From an uncultured Alphaproteobacteria bacterium (GTDB lineage: Bacteria; Pseudomonadota; Alphaproteobacteria; UBA6615): a DNA stretch of 64,000 nt. Of this stretch, positions 27,692 through 36,656 are shown in pieces; position 1 is the stretch's first letter, and each line of letters begins with the position of its first letter. A model generated the notes under the pieces. The model was not told where the DNA came from. It saw nothing but the letters and a program-made list of their open reading frames with translations, and did no database searches. The translations under genes and the position numbers were made by a program. Location: assembly GCA_943787745.1 (NCBI GenBank), contig CALSNJ010000004.1, forward strand, positions 62,001 through 126,000, given 5' to 3'.

Positions 27692-28639
27692 TTGAGCACT
27701 GTTACATCGGGGGAGATCGACGCCATTACCGGCGACGGTCGGGAACGCAATTTTGCGATTTACGTCCTGTCATTTCTGCTTTGGCCCGTCATTCTGTCGA
27801 CCTGCATCTACATGACCGCACTTGGTCTCGCGGCAGATCACGCGGCACTGTATTTCAACATCACCTATATCTGCCTGGCACTCGGTCTGTTCACGCTGGA
27901 ACGCCTCCTGCCCCATGAGCGGAAATGGCTGCGGAACGATGGCCAGATGCTGGCCGATCTGGCGCATACGCTCCTCAACAAGGGCTTTGTCCAGGTTTTG
28001 GTGGTTGTCGGTCTCGCCATTGGTGTCGCCGAAGTTGCCGCATCCAAAGGTGGCGGGTTCTGGCCAGCCCACTGGCCGATTGCCTTCCAGATCATGCTTG
28101 GCCTCGTGATCGCCGAAGCAGGCCTCTACACCGCCCATCGGGTGGCGCATGAATGGTCCTTTCTCTGGCGTTTTCATGCTGTTCACCACAGCGCACCGCG
28201 CCTGTGGTTCTTCAACACCGGGCGTTTTCACGTGGTTGATACGGTGACCAGTATTCTGCTGAGCCAGCCGCTGCTGTTCCTGGCCGGTGCGCCGTCAGAA
28301 ATCTTTATCTGGGTGACATCGATCACGGCTTTCATTGGCATGCTGACCCACTGCAATATCGAGATGCGGTTCGGGCCATTGAACTATGTGTTCAACACCC
28401 CTGCCGTTCACCGTTGGCACCATTCGCGCATCCCTGCCGAAGGCAACAGCAACTACGGCGAGAACCTGATGCTCTTCGACGTGCTGCTCAGGACGTTCTA
28501 CTGCCCCAAACGTCGACCACCAGCCAATATCGGGATCAACGACCCAATGCCGACCAAGTTCCTTGGCCAGGTCGCACATCCATTCCGCAAGGATCAAAGC
28601 ACGCTCGCGGCGTCACGAACGGCAATCGACAGCCACTAA
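27692..28639 (+). CDS. Sterol desaturase / fatty acid hydroxylase-family membrane enzyme
   Basis: This di-iron membrane hydroxylase of 315 residues carries the His clusters HRVAH (149-153), HAVHH (162-166) and HRWHH (240-244), matching the FA_hydroxylase superfamily. About four to five hydrophobic helices precede and separate them. The TTG at 27692 is chosen because GGAGG lies seven bases upstream; no ATG in frame gives a good site. Substrate is unknown: family members hydroxylate sterols, carotenoids, ceramides or alkylglycerols. Confidence 0.85.
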   Translation: MSTVTSGEIDAITGDGRERNFAIYVLSFLLWPVILSTCIYMTALGLAADHAALYFNITYICLALGLFTLERLLPHERKWLRNDGQMLADLAHTLLNKGFVQVLVVVGLAIGVAEVAASKGGGFWPAHWPIAFQIMLGLVIAEAGLYTAHRVAHEWSFLWRFHAVHHSAPRLWFFNTGRFHVVDTVTSILLSQPLLFLAGAPSEIFIWVTSITAFIGMLTHCNIEMRFGPLNYVFNTPAVHRWHHSRIPAEGNSNYGENLMLFDVLLRTFYCPKRRPPANIGINDPMPTKFLGQVAHPFRKDQSTLAASRTAIDSH

Positions 28640-28655
28640 TGCGCCTATGGCGCAT
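28639..28655. terminator. Possible bidirectional terminator hairpin
   Basis: ATGCGCC (28639-28645) and GGCGCAT (28649-28655) form a 7-bp perfect stem with a 3-base loop between the convergent desaturase-like and MFS genes. No T-run follows on either strand, so it may act as a weak or factor-assisted terminator. Confidence 0.35.
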
Positions 28656-28664
28656 CGCAAGAAA

Positions 28665-29924
28665 TCAGCTGCGTCGAGCTTCGCGCCCAAGCAGAAGCCA
28701 GACGAAGGCAATAGCCTGCAGTATCAGCGCGAGACCGAAGGCGGCCTGATACCCGGCCTTGGCGTAACCGCCATCTGCGGCGGCAGGCCAAAGGTTGATC
28801 ACTTCACCCATGCCCCATTGCAGCGCAAAAGCCATGGCAAAGATCATCAGATTCTGGGCCGTATTGGCCCGCCCGGCCAATCCTGCCGAGAAGGTTTGCG
28901 CCAGCACAGAGAAAGCCAGCACACCCGTTGCCCCCATGGCGCCGATGAAGAACCACAGGAGCACCGGCATCTCGGCCCATTCCAGCAGCACCAACACCTG
29001 CAGCACCATGAAGACGCCCATCCCCGTGCCTGCAACGAAAATTGTTGGGACGCCACGGCGTGCCAAACGGTCAGCCGCCAATCCGGTGCCGATATTTCCG
29101 ATTACAAAACCGGCGGCGCCCGCGAGCAGAACAAAGCTGACCGCTTGCGAGTCCAGTCCCGCGACGTCTCGCAACCAGGGGCCGGCCCAAAGCGTCTGGA
29201 TGGCCAGAAAACTGCCCTGAGAGAACGCAGCCAAGGGTGCGATCCGCCAGAAAGCGCGGCTCACGAATATTCCCTTCAACCCGCCAATGCGGACAGACAA
29301 GGGCTCTGCAGATCCAGCGCGCGTGCGTTCGGGAACGACAAACCAGATCGCAACGGCAACAAGTGCCGTCGCGATGGAGAGCGCGATGAAGCCATTGCGC
29401 CAGCCGATTTCCGCAACAACCAGCTCTGTCGGGGCCGTGGCCACCATCGCGCCGAGTCCGCCAAAGGCGACAATCAGGCCATTCATCAACGGCAACCGGT
29501 CCATCGGGAACCATTCGCTCATTGCCTTAAATGAGCCCATCAGACAGGCGGCCACGCCGAGGCCAATCAACCCACGGCCCAGCACCAACCCCCACAAGCT
29601 GTCGCCGAGCGCAAACACCAACGCACCCATTGCGGCAATGACCAAAAGGATGGTTTCCACCCGGCGTGGGCCATGACTGTCGAGATAGACCCCGATGGGA
29701 ATTTGGGCCGCTGCGAAAGTGATGAAATAAGCGCTGCTCAACATACCGAGCTGTGCTGCCGAAAGCCCCAGCTCAACAGCAAGATCAGGGCCGATCACCG
29801 CATTGACGGTGCGATACAGATAGGAAAAGAAATAGCCTGTCGCGAACGGCAGAAAGACCACGGCCATCAGGCGCGGAAGCGAGAGCTTTCGGTCTTCCGC
29901 CGCAGGTGCGCTTGGGCTGGTCAT
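28665..29924 (-). CDS. MFS transporter
   Basis: This 419-residue major facilitator permease has twelve predicted helices. Typical features are VVFLPFATGYFFSYLYRTVNA in the first helix and the loop 2-3 motif GVYLDSHGPRRVE (G-x3-D-x2-G-x-R-x). The overall pattern fits anion/organic-acid permeases, but the substrate is not readable. The enoyl-CoA hydratase gene ends 12 bp upstream on the same strand, so the transporter may import a compound degraded through CoA thioesters. Confidence 0.87.
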   Translation of the reverse strand: MTSPSAPAAEDRKLSLPRLMAVVFLPFATGYFFSYLYRTVNAVIGPDLAVELGLSAAQLGMLSSAYFITFAAAQIPIGVYLDSHGPRRVETILLVIAAMGALVFALGDSLWGLVLGRGLIGLGVAACLMGSFKAMSEWFPMDRLPLMNGLIVAFGGLGAMVATAPTELVVAEIGWRNGFIALSIATALVAVAIWFVVPERTRAGSAEPLSVRIGGLKGIFVSRAFWRIAPLAAFSQGSFLAIQTLWAGPWLRDVAGLDSQAVSFVLLAGAAGFVIGNIGTGLAADRLARRGVPTIFVAGTGMGVFMVLQVLVLLEWAEMPVLLWFFIGAMGATGVLAFSVLAQTFSAGLAGRANTAQNLMIFAMAFALQWGMGEVINLWPAAADGGYAKAGYQAAFGLALILQAIAFVWLLLGREARRS

Positions 29925-29936
29925 ACCAGTGATGCC

Positions 29937-30716
29937 CTAGCGGCCACGAAACTTCGGCTTTTCCCGGTTTTTGAAGGCGTTGTAACCGGCCATATAGTCC
30001 TGACTGTCCGCGTAATCGAACTGGGCCTCAAGCTCGGCCCGGCTCAATGGACGCGGGTCGGCGAGCCGCGCCAGAGCGGCCCGATGATAGCGGTGTGACA
30101 GAGGCGCCCCATCAGCGATACGGCGCGCGGCCTTCATGACTTCATCTTCGAGATCAGCGTCGGGCACGACCCGTGTCAGCAGGTTTTTCGCAAGCGCCTC
30201 CTCTGCCGTAATCGCACGGCCCTCGAGCAGAATTTCAGCCGCAACGGCCCGCCCGCCAGCATCCACCAAGTACTGGACCAGATGGTAGCCGAGGAACAAA
30301 CCGATATTTTTTGCCGGCACACCAAAGCGCCCGGATTCGCCCGATAGACGCAAATCCGCAGCCAGGGCCAACTCAAAACCGCCGCCGATACAAAAGCCAT
30401 GGATCATCGCGATGACCGGAAGGCGCGAATCTCGAACAGCCAGAAACGCACGGTCGGTGGCCGCCTCATAAGCCTTCACCTTACGGCGGTCAGACCGCTC
30501 AGCCTCGAAATTGGTAATGTCCGCACCCGCGCAAAAGGCTTCCTCACCGGCACCACGCAATATGATGCAGCGCAGAGCATCGTCCTCGCCCAGTATCTCG
30601 ATCGCATCACCCACAGCAATCCAATCTTCCTGACGCAGGGCATTACGTTTTTCGGGGCGGTGAATTGAAACGATCGCGATATCCTCGCGCCGTTCAACCT
30701 GAACGGTATCAGTCAT
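29937..30716 (-). CDS. Enoyl-CoA hydratase/isomerase-family protein
   Basis: This crotonase-fold enzyme of 259 residues hydrates or isomerises a CoA thioester. The oxyanion-hole segments are AFCAGADITNF (about residue 60-70) and the glycine-rich MIHGFCIGGGFELALAADLRL (about 104-124). The position of the first catalytic Glu is Leu/Gly-neighboured rather than the classical EAxFG, so hydratase activity is likely but not certain. It precedes the MFS gene by 12 bp and follows the CobW-like gene by 78 bp. Confidence 0.86.
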   Translation of the reverse strand: MTDTVQVERREDIAIVSIHRPEKRNALRQEDWIAVGDAIEILGEDDALRCIILRGAGEEAFCAGADITNFEAERSDRRKVKAYEAATDRAFLAVRDSRLPVIAMIHGFCIGGGFELALAADLRLSGESGRFGVPAKNIGLFLGYHLVQYLVDAGGRAVAAEILLEGRAITAEEALAKNLLTRVVPDADLEDEVMKAARRIADGAPLSHRYHRAALARLADPRPLSRAELEAQFDYADSQDYMAGYNAFKNREKPKFRGR

Positions 30717-30794
30717 GGCGTTCCTGTTTTTCTTGTTTTCCGGGAAATCCGATTGTTGGCAGTATCCCGCAAAACAAGCGGGCGCGCGAGCAGT

Positions 30795-31904
30795 TCAGAC
30801 CGCGCCAATTTTCGGGGACGGGTTTACCTGCAGTCGAGAATCCGAGAACCAGCTGAGCGTGTCTTCAATGGTCTTTCGCTCCACATCGCGGGTGATGAAC
30901 ACAATCCGTGTACGCCGATCCTCAGAAGGCCAGGCATCCAGAACCGCAGGCGGATGAAAAACATGCTGCACACCGTGGATCACCACCGGTTTGTCCATCT
31001 CGGCCACATTCACGATACCTTTGATACGCAAAAGATCCGGTCCCTTTAGCATCATGATTGTATCGAACCACTGCTCGAGTGCATCAAGGCGCAAGGGTTC
31101 GTCATAGGTCACGCAGAAGGAGCTGATGTGGTCGTCATGGCGGTTCACGTCATGTTCGTGGGTGTGTTCATGATTGTGATCATGGGCGTGGTCGGACGCC
31201 TGTTCATCGGCATAGGCTTCATCCTGCAACCAGCGCTCCACGTCCGGGCCTTTGCTGGCCGGGTTGAACAGCCCGGCATTGAACAGAACCTCGGGCTCGA
31301 CCTCTCCGTTCACGACATGCTGGCGTGGGGCCGCCGGATTGATGAGCTCAAGCCGTGCTTCCAGTGAGGCCGTGACCTTGGCATCCACCATGTCTGTCTT
31401 GGTGATCAGAAGACGGTCGGCCACGGCCGCCTGCTTCACGGATTCAAACTGTCGGTTGAGCGTGTCTTCCCCGTTCACCGCATCCACCGTGGCGATCACA
31501 CCATCGAGGCGAAAATAATTGGTTACCAGCTGATCCGACATCAGCGTGTGCAGGATCGGTGCCGGATCAGCCAGACCGGTGGTTTCGATCAGGATCCGCT
31601 CAAAAGACGGAACATCCTCACGCAGGCGCAGCATCATCAGATCGCGCAACGTGTTCACCAGATCTCCGCGCACGGTGCAGCACAGACAGCCGCTGTTGAG
31701 CAGCACCATGTCCTCCGCGCCGGTCACCGTTAATTCGTGATCCAGCCCAACCTCGCCGAATTCATTGACGATAACGGCGGATTTCTCCATGCCGGGATGG
31801 TGGAGAATATGATTGAGAACCGTCGTTTTGCCGCTGCCCAGAAAGCCTGTCAGCAGAGAAACCGGGATCAATTCAGTCAAACTTTCGGGTGTTTTACCGT
31901 TCAT
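30795..31904 (-). CDS. COG0523 (CobW-family) GTPase, putative metal chaperone
   Basis: This G3E-family GTPase of 369 residues is likely a zinc or cobalt chaperone. It has Walker A GFLGSGKTT near residue 20, the CxCC metal motif GCLCC near residue 73, ETTGLADPAP, and a TKTD guanine-specificity motif. A His/Asp-rich stretch at about residues 239-260 contains nine or more His and would bind metal. The ATG at 31904 is preferred over GTG at 31913, with AGGTG six bases upstream. It diverges from hisI, a metal-dependent enzyme, across a 109-bp gap; see the hisI entry. Confidence 0.9.
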   Translation of the reverse strand: MNGKTPESLTELIPVSLLTGFLGSGKTTVLNHILHHPGMEKSAVIVNEFGEVGLDHELTVTGAEDMVLLNSGCLCCTVRGDLVNTLRDLMMLRLREDVPSFERILIETTGLADPAPILHTLMSDQLVTNYFRLDGVIATVDAVNGEDTLNRQFESVKQAAVADRLLITKTDMVDAKVTASLEARLELINPAAPRQHVVNGEVEPEVLFNAGLFNPASKGPDVERWLQDEAYADEQASDHAHDHNHEHTHEHDVNRHDDHISSFCVTYDEPLRLDALEQWFDTIMMLKGPDLLRIKGIVNVAEMDKPVVIHGVQHVFHPPAVLDAWPSEDRRTRIVFITRDVERKTIEDTLSWFSDSRLQVNPSPKIGAV

Positions 31905-31931
31905 TTTCCGCACCTGTCATCACACGCCCGC

Positions 31932-31962
31932 TTGACATTCCGCGCGGGCAAACCGTTATAAC
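31932..31962 (+). promoter_or_regulatory. Predicted hisI promoter
   Basis: A perfect TTGACA (31932-31937) and a near-perfect TATAAC (31957-31962) are 19 bases apart (or 18 to TTATAA). The position, 50 bases before the hisI start and upstream of AAGGAAAG, supports a real promoter, though spacing is long. Confidence 0.5.
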
Positions 31963-32013
31963 ACGCCCAGAACCGGGTGGCACAAAGTCCGCCCTGCAAG
32001 GAAAGCATCGAAG

Positions 32014-32499
32014 ATGAGTGAAACCGGCAATTCCATGTTCGCACAACGTGTCTCCATCGAGCAGGTCGAGGAAGGTCATGAACTGGCCCCGAAGTTCGAC
32101 GCAGATGGTCTGATGCCTGTGGTCACCACTGACGCGACAAGCGGCGAAGTGCTGATGCACGGCTATATGAACGCGTTGGCCCTGACCAAGACCATCGAAA
32201 CCGGCGAGGCCCATTACTGGTCCCGCTCCCGCAAGGTGCTTTGGCACAAGGGTGCCACTTCGGGTCTGGTACAGAAGGTTCAGGAAATCCGGATTGACGA
32301 TGATCAGGATGCGGTCTGGCTATTGGTCGATGTCCAGGGTGGTGCGAGCTGCCATGTGGGGTACCGCTCGTGCTTCTACCGTTCGGTCCCGGTCGGTGCC
32401 GACGCTGATGCGCCCGTCGCATTGAACTACGAAGAATCCGAAAAGGTCTTCGACCCTGTTGAGGTTTATGGCGACGCGCCGAACCCGACGAAGCTTTAA
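32014..32499 (+). CDS. hisI: Phosphoribosyl-AMP cyclohydrolase
   Basis: HisI opens the purine ring of PR-AMP in histidine synthesis. The 161-residue protein has the conserved [32 protein letters not shown] and [15 protein letters not shown] blocks. The usual zinc set is three Cys; here the last two are present (113 and 120), while the first, expected in a DCDxD motif, is Asp 96 in DDDQD (95-99). The Asp residues that bind magnesium are kept. No other his genes are near. It diverges from the COG0523 GTPase. Confidence 0.94.
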   Translation: MSETGNSMFAQRVSIEQVEEGHELAPKFDADGLMPVVTTDATSGEVLMHGYMNALALTKTIETGEAHYWSRSRKVLWHKGATSGLVQKVQEIRIDDDQDAVWLLVDVQGGASCHVGYRSCFYRSVPVGADADAPVALNYEESEKVFDPVEVYGDAPNPTKL

Positions 32500-32525
32500 A
32501 CGGTACGGAAATCGACCAAGCTTGG

Positions 32526-32601
32526 TTGTCATACGCGGACTTGAGCCGCGTATCTCGCCTCCACCCCAGCGAGATGCCAGGGTCAAGCCCGGGCATGACA
32601 A
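32526..32601. repeat. Intergenic palindromic repeat, family A
   Basis: This 76-bp imperfect palindrome begins TTGTCAT and ends ATGACAA, with inner arms GCGGACTTGAGCCGCG and CCAGGGTCAAGCCCGGGC. Similar elements are widespread between genes of alphaproteobacteria. It lies between the convergent ends of hisI and the hydrolase, where it may form an mRNA 3' structure. Confidence 0.72.
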
Positions 32602-32607
32602 TATCTC

Positions 32608-33411
32608 TTAGACCGTTTCCGATTCGATCAGACCCGCGACAAACCTCGCCATAACATCAAGCACCGCCTCGGGCTGATCGCGTTGCGGAGAATGACGGCA
32701 ATCGGGGATGAGCAGGGTCTCGGCCCGGCCGCTCACTTGTGCGGCAATCGTATCAAGTTGCGCGCCAGAGCCATATTCATCGCCTTCGCCCTGGAGCACC
32801 AGAACCGGTGCCGTGATGCCGGACAGATATTCCTCGATGTTCCACGCACGGAAGGCGGGGTTAAGCCAGATGTCGTTCCAGCCCCAGAAGGTTGCATCGC
32901 CATCGGTGTGATGACGCCCGATACGTGCCGGCAGATCGGTGGTCTCATAAGCGCCCTTGGCGTCCTCAATCCCGGCGATGGTGATGTCTTCGACGAACAC
33001 ATGCGGTGCCATCACCATCAGCCCGCGCACCGGCCACTTGGCGGCACCCGCATGAATCAGTGAAATCGAGCCGCCATCGCTGTGGCCAACCAGAATTGCA
33101 TCATCAAGGCCTAGCGCGTCTCGCAACGCGGGCAGAACCTCCAGGGCCTCGCGATGCATGTAGTCCACCGCACGCTTGCCTTCCAGAACGTCCGATCCGC
33201 CGTAGCCATAGCGGGACCAAACCAGCGCGGGCAGCCCTGTCCGTTCAGCCAACTGCGCCGGAAAATCACGCCACAATCTCGCTGAACCCAGCCCCTCATG
33301 AAGAAAGACCAGCACCGGCTCTCCCGCTTGCCGTGGCCGGGTCCAATAATGTTCCAGCCGGCGGCCGGTCACGGTGACATATTCGATCTTCGGGGACACA
33401 CTTTCGCTCAT
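32608..33411 (-). CDS. Alpha/beta-fold hydrolase
   Basis: This cytoplasmic hydrolase of 267 residues has the oxyanion motif FLHEGLGSARLW near residue 36, the nucleophile elbow GHSDGGS (Ser near residue 108) and a C-terminal His in DCRHSPQRD. It resembles the MhpC-like ester or C-C bond hydrolases found beside benzoyl-CoA epoxidation clusters. The start diverges from boxC over a 134-bp gap, so shared control with the box genes is possible. Substrate is unknown. Confidence 0.85.
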   Translation of the reverse strand: MSESVSPKIEYVTVTGRRLEHYWTRPRQAGEPVLVFLHEGLGSARLWRDFPAQLAERTGLPALVWSRYGYGGSDVLEGKRAVDYMHREALEVLPALRDALGLDDAILVGHSDGGSISLIHAGAAKWPVRGLMVMAPHVFVEDITIAGIEDAKGAYETTDLPARIGRHHTDGDATFWGWNDIWLNPAFRAWNIEEYLSGITAPVLVLQGEGDEYGSGAQLDTIAAQVSGRAETLLIPDCRHSPQRDQPEAVLDVMARFVAGLIESETV

Positions 33412-33545
33412 CGCTCTTCCAGTTTCTGCTTGTCGTCAATTGGTCGGAGACAGGCTGCACAAGCTCCACAAACGGGCCTGTGTGACCTATCCTGCCAACC
33501 ACACCACTGGTCTTCTACCCGGAAACAAGCGAGCATTGCGATCCC

Positions 33546-35195
33546 ATGATCGCCTTTGACACCCATCCCGATCAATACAAGCACTGGCGTCTGTCGGTCG
33601 ACGGTCGCGTCGCAACCTTGACCCTTGATGTGGACGAGGCCGGCGGTCTGGTCCCGGGCTATGAGCTGAAACTGAACTCCTACGATCTCGGCGTCGATAT
33701 CGAGCTCTATGACGCGGTCCAGCGGCTGCGCTTCGAACACCCCAACGTCGCCGCTGTGGTCGTGACCTCGGCGATGGAGCGCGTGTTCTGCGCCGGGGCA
33801 AACATCCCGATGCTCAAATCTTCCAGCCATGGTCACAAGGTGAACTTCTGCAAATTCACCAACGAGACCCGCAATGCCATTGAGGATGCCAGCGCCAACT
33901 CCGGGCAGGCCTATATCTGCATGGTGAACGGCACGGCAGCGGGCGGCGGCTATGAGCTGGCGCTGGCCTGTGATGAAATCCTGCTGGTCGATGACGGATC
34001 AAGCGCGGTGTCCCTGCCCGAGGTGCCCTTGCTCGCCGTCCTGCCGGGCACCGGCGGCCTGACCCGTGTGGTCGACAAGCGTCATGTGCGGCGCGACCTC
34101 GCGGATTTCTTTTGCACCACCGGCGAAGGCGTGCGTGGAAAACGGGCGCTGCAATGGAAGCTGGTCGATGCGTTGGTCCCCCGCTCCAAACTGGACGACA
34201 CCGTTGCCCAACATGCGGCAGATCGCGTCGCGGATTCCGACCGGCCCGCCACCGCAAAGGGCATCGAACTGCAGCCCGTCAGACGCACCATCGGCACCGA
34301 CGATATTGCCTATCCAAATCTCTCCATCACAATCGACCGCGACCTTCGCACCGCGACCTTCACAGTGAACGCACCCACGGAGACACCCCCGGCAGACCTG
34401 GCCGCCATTCATGCGGCTGGCGTTGACTACTGGCCCTTGGCGATCGCCCGCGAACTGGATGACGCGATCCTGCATCTGCGCTTCAATGAAGAGGAAATCG
34501 GCACCTGGGTCTTTCGGACAGAAGGCGATCCGGAATTGGTTGCTGCGGCGGACGAAGCCCTGCTCGCCCATTCCGATGACTGGCTCATCCGCGAGATCAC
34601 GCTGTATCTGCGACGCACGCTCAAGCGCATCGACGTGTCATCGCGCTCACTGATCACTCTGATCGAGCCCGGATCGTGTTTTGTCGGCACCCTTTTCGAG
34701 TTGGCGCTCGCAGCCGACCGGTCCTACATGCTCGATGGCGGTTTTGAAGGCAGCAACACGCCGCCAGCGACCATCCGGCTGACCGGTATGAACACCGGGC
34801 CACTGACCATGTGCAACGGTCTGACACGCCTGCAAACGCGCTTTTACGGCGATGAACCCGCGCTCGCAGCCGCACTGGCCGAAACCGGTAACGACCTTGA
34901 GGGGTTAGACGCCGCGGAAATCGGACTTGTCACCTTTGCTCCTGATGACATCGACTGGGAGGATGAGGTCCGCCTCGCCATCGAGGAACGCGCCGCCTTC
35001 TCCCCCGATGCGCTAACCGGCATGGAAGCAAGCCTGCGCTTCCCCGGCCCAGAAACGATTGAAAGCAAGATTTTTGCCCGCCTGAGCGCATGGCAGAACT
35101 GGATTTTCCAGCGCCCAAATGCTGTGGGCGATGACGGAGCACTTGAATTGTTTGGCACTGGCAAGCAACCTGAATTTGATCGGAAACGGGTCTAA
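33546..35195 (+). CDS. boxC: Benzoyl-CoA-dihydrodiol lyase BoxC (2,3-epoxybenzoyl-CoA dihydrolase)
   Basis: BoxC opens the ring of 2,3-epoxybenzoyl-CoA to 3,4-dehydroadipyl-CoA semialdehyde and formate. The 549-residue protein is a double-length crotonase-fold protein as expected for BoxC (about 550). The oxyanion elements are VFCAGANIPML near residue 79, the glycine-rich NGTAAGGGYELALACDEILL near 125, and a second SRSLITLIEPGSCFVGTLFELALAADRSY near 363. The ribosome site is poor. boxB follows after four bases. Confidence 0.94.
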   Translation: MIAFDTHPDQYKHWRLSVDGRVATLTLDVDEAGGLVPGYELKLNSYDLGVDIELYDAVQRLRFEHPNVAAVVVTSAMERVFCAGANIPMLKSSSHGHKVNFCKFTNETRNAIEDASANSGQAYICMVNGTAAGGGYELALACDEILLVDDGSSAVSLPEVPLLAVLPGTGGLTRVVDKRHVRRDLADFFCTTGEGVRGKRALQWKLVDALVPRSKLDDTVAQHAADRVADSDRPATAKGIELQPVRRTIGTDDIAYPNLSITIDRDLRTATFTVNAPTETPPADLAAIHAAGVDYWPLAIARELDDAILHLRFNEEEIGTWVFRTEGDPELVAAADEALLAHSDDWLIREITLYLRRTLKRIDVSSRSLITLIEPGSCFVGTLFELALAADRSYMLDGGFEGSNTPPATIRLTGMNTGPLTMCNGLTRLQTRFYGDEPALAAALAETGNDLEGLDAAEIGLVTFAPDDIDWEDEVRLAIEERAAFSPDALTGMEASLRFPGPETIESKIFARLSAWQNWIFQRPNAVGDDGALELFGTGKQPEFDRKRV

Positions 35196-35199
35196 CGCC

Positions 35200-36615
35200 A
35201 TGAATATCGACTACAATGAAACCATCCCCAACAATGTGGACCTCGGTGATGACCGCCGCCTGCTCCGCGCGCTTGAGCGCTGGCAGCCCGCCTATATTGA
35301 ATGGTGGAAGGAGATGGGTCCGGTCCAGTCGGACATGCACAAAATCTATCTGCGTACCGCGGTCAGCGTCGACACCGATGGCTGGGCCCATTTCGATTAT
35401 GTCCACATGCCCGAATATCGATGGGGCATCTTTCTCAACCAGCCCGAAAAAGATCGCAAGATCGGCTTCGGTGCGCACAAGGGAGAGGATGTCTGGACAG
35501 ATATTCCCGGCGAGTACCGCAGTGAACTCCGTCGCCTGATCGTCACACAGGGCGACACCGAACCCGCCTCGGTCGAACAGCAGCGTCAGCTCGGCCGGAC
35601 AGCGCCCTCGCTTTATGACCTGCGCAATCTCTATCAGGTGAATGTTGAAGAAGGCCGCCACCTCTGGGCCATGGTCTACCTGCTGCACGCCTATTTCGGA
35701 CGTGACGGCCGCGAAGAGGCCGACGAGATGCTCGAACGCCATGCGGGAGACCCGGACCGCCCTCGTATCCTGAAAGCTTTCAACGAGGAAACCGCGGACT
35801 GGCTGTCCTTCTTCATGTTTACCTATTTCCAGGACCGGGACGGCAAGTTCCAGCTCGCCGCGCTGGCCGAAAGCGGTTTTGACCCGCTCGCGCGCACCTG
35901 CCGCTTCATGCTGACCGAAGAAGCTCACCACATGTTCGTGGGCGAAACCGGTATCATGCGCGTCCTGCAGCGCACCTGCGAGTTGATGAACCAACACAAC
36001 ACGGATGATGTCCGCCCCTATGGCGGGATCAATATCAACACGATCCAGAAATGGATCAATTTCCACTATTCGATCTGCCTCGATCTCTTCGGCTCGGAGC
36101 GTTCGACCAATGCGGCGAACTACTTCTCCATGGGCCTGAAGGGACGCTATCGAGAGAGCAAGCTCGACGACGACCACAAGCTCGACGGGGAACAAGTTGA
36201 AATTCCGAGAGTGACCGAGAACGGGATCGGCTCTGAAACCATCGCAGCCCTGACGACCATGAACCTGAAGCTGCGACAGGATTACACCAAGGACAGCCAA
36301 CGCGGTTTGAACCGATTCAACAAGATGATCGATGCCCATGACATCGACGCGACACTGAGCCTGCCCGCCGACACCTTCAACCGCTCCATCGGCATCTATG
36401 CCGGGATCAACGCCACGCCCGAGGGCAAACTGATCTCCGGCGAAGAGTGGGCCGCCTCAAAACACGCCTGGCTGCCGACCGACGACGATCACAAATATGT
36501 TCGCTCGATCATGATACCCGTCACCGCGCCCGGTAAAATGGCAAGCTGGATCGCACCGCCCAAACGTGGCATCCATGGCCAGCCCATCGATTACGAGTAT
36601 GTTCTTTTCCATTAG
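35200..36615 (+). CDS. boxB: Benzoyl-CoA 2,3-epoxidase oxygenase component BoxB
   Basis: BoxB is the di-iron monooxygenase that makes 2,3-epoxybenzoyl-CoA from benzoyl-CoA and O2, with electrons from BoxA. The 471-residue protein has the ferritin-like metal motifs E151-x2-H154 (in EEGRHLW) and E240/E241-A-H243/H244 (TEEAHHMF), spaced as in BoxB. The ATG at 35200 follows the boxC stop by four bases. boxA, the reductase partner, is not in the window, so the electron source must be elsewhere or atypical. Confidence 0.95.
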   Translation: MNIDYNETIPNNVDLGDDRRLLRALERWQPAYIEWWKEMGPVQSDMHKIYLRTAVSVDTDGWAHFDYVHMPEYRWGIFLNQPEKDRKIGFGAHKGEDVWTDIPGEYRSELRRLIVTQGDTEPASVEQQRQLGRTAPSLYDLRNLYQVNVEEGRHLWAMVYLLHAYFGRDGREEADEMLERHAGDPDRPRILKAFNEETADWLSFFMFTYFQDRDGKFQLAALAESGFDPLARTCRFMLTEEAHHMFVGETGIMRVLQRTCELMNQHNTDDVRPYGGININTIQKWINFHYSICLDLFGSERSTNAANYFSMGLKGRYRESKLDDDHKLDGEQVEIPRVTENGIGSETIAALTTMNLKLRQDYTKDSQRGLNRFNKMIDAHDIDATLSLPADTFNRSIGIYAGINATPEGKLISGEEWAASKHAWLPTDDDHKYVRSIMIPVTAPGKMASWIAPPKRGIHGQPIDYEYVLFH

Positions 36616-36656
36616 GAAACGGAACTCGCCGCCGTATGCGCGGAGGATTAAGAAAC

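Noticed and set aside
33412-33545. BoxR operator (TGCA-N6-TGCA type) before boxC
   Set aside because: Only one TGCA was found in this gap and no partner at the right spacing.
34930-36339. 469-codon minus-strand frame opposite boxB
   Set aside because: Shadow of boxB, whose di-iron motifs are intact; the antisense product is domain-free.
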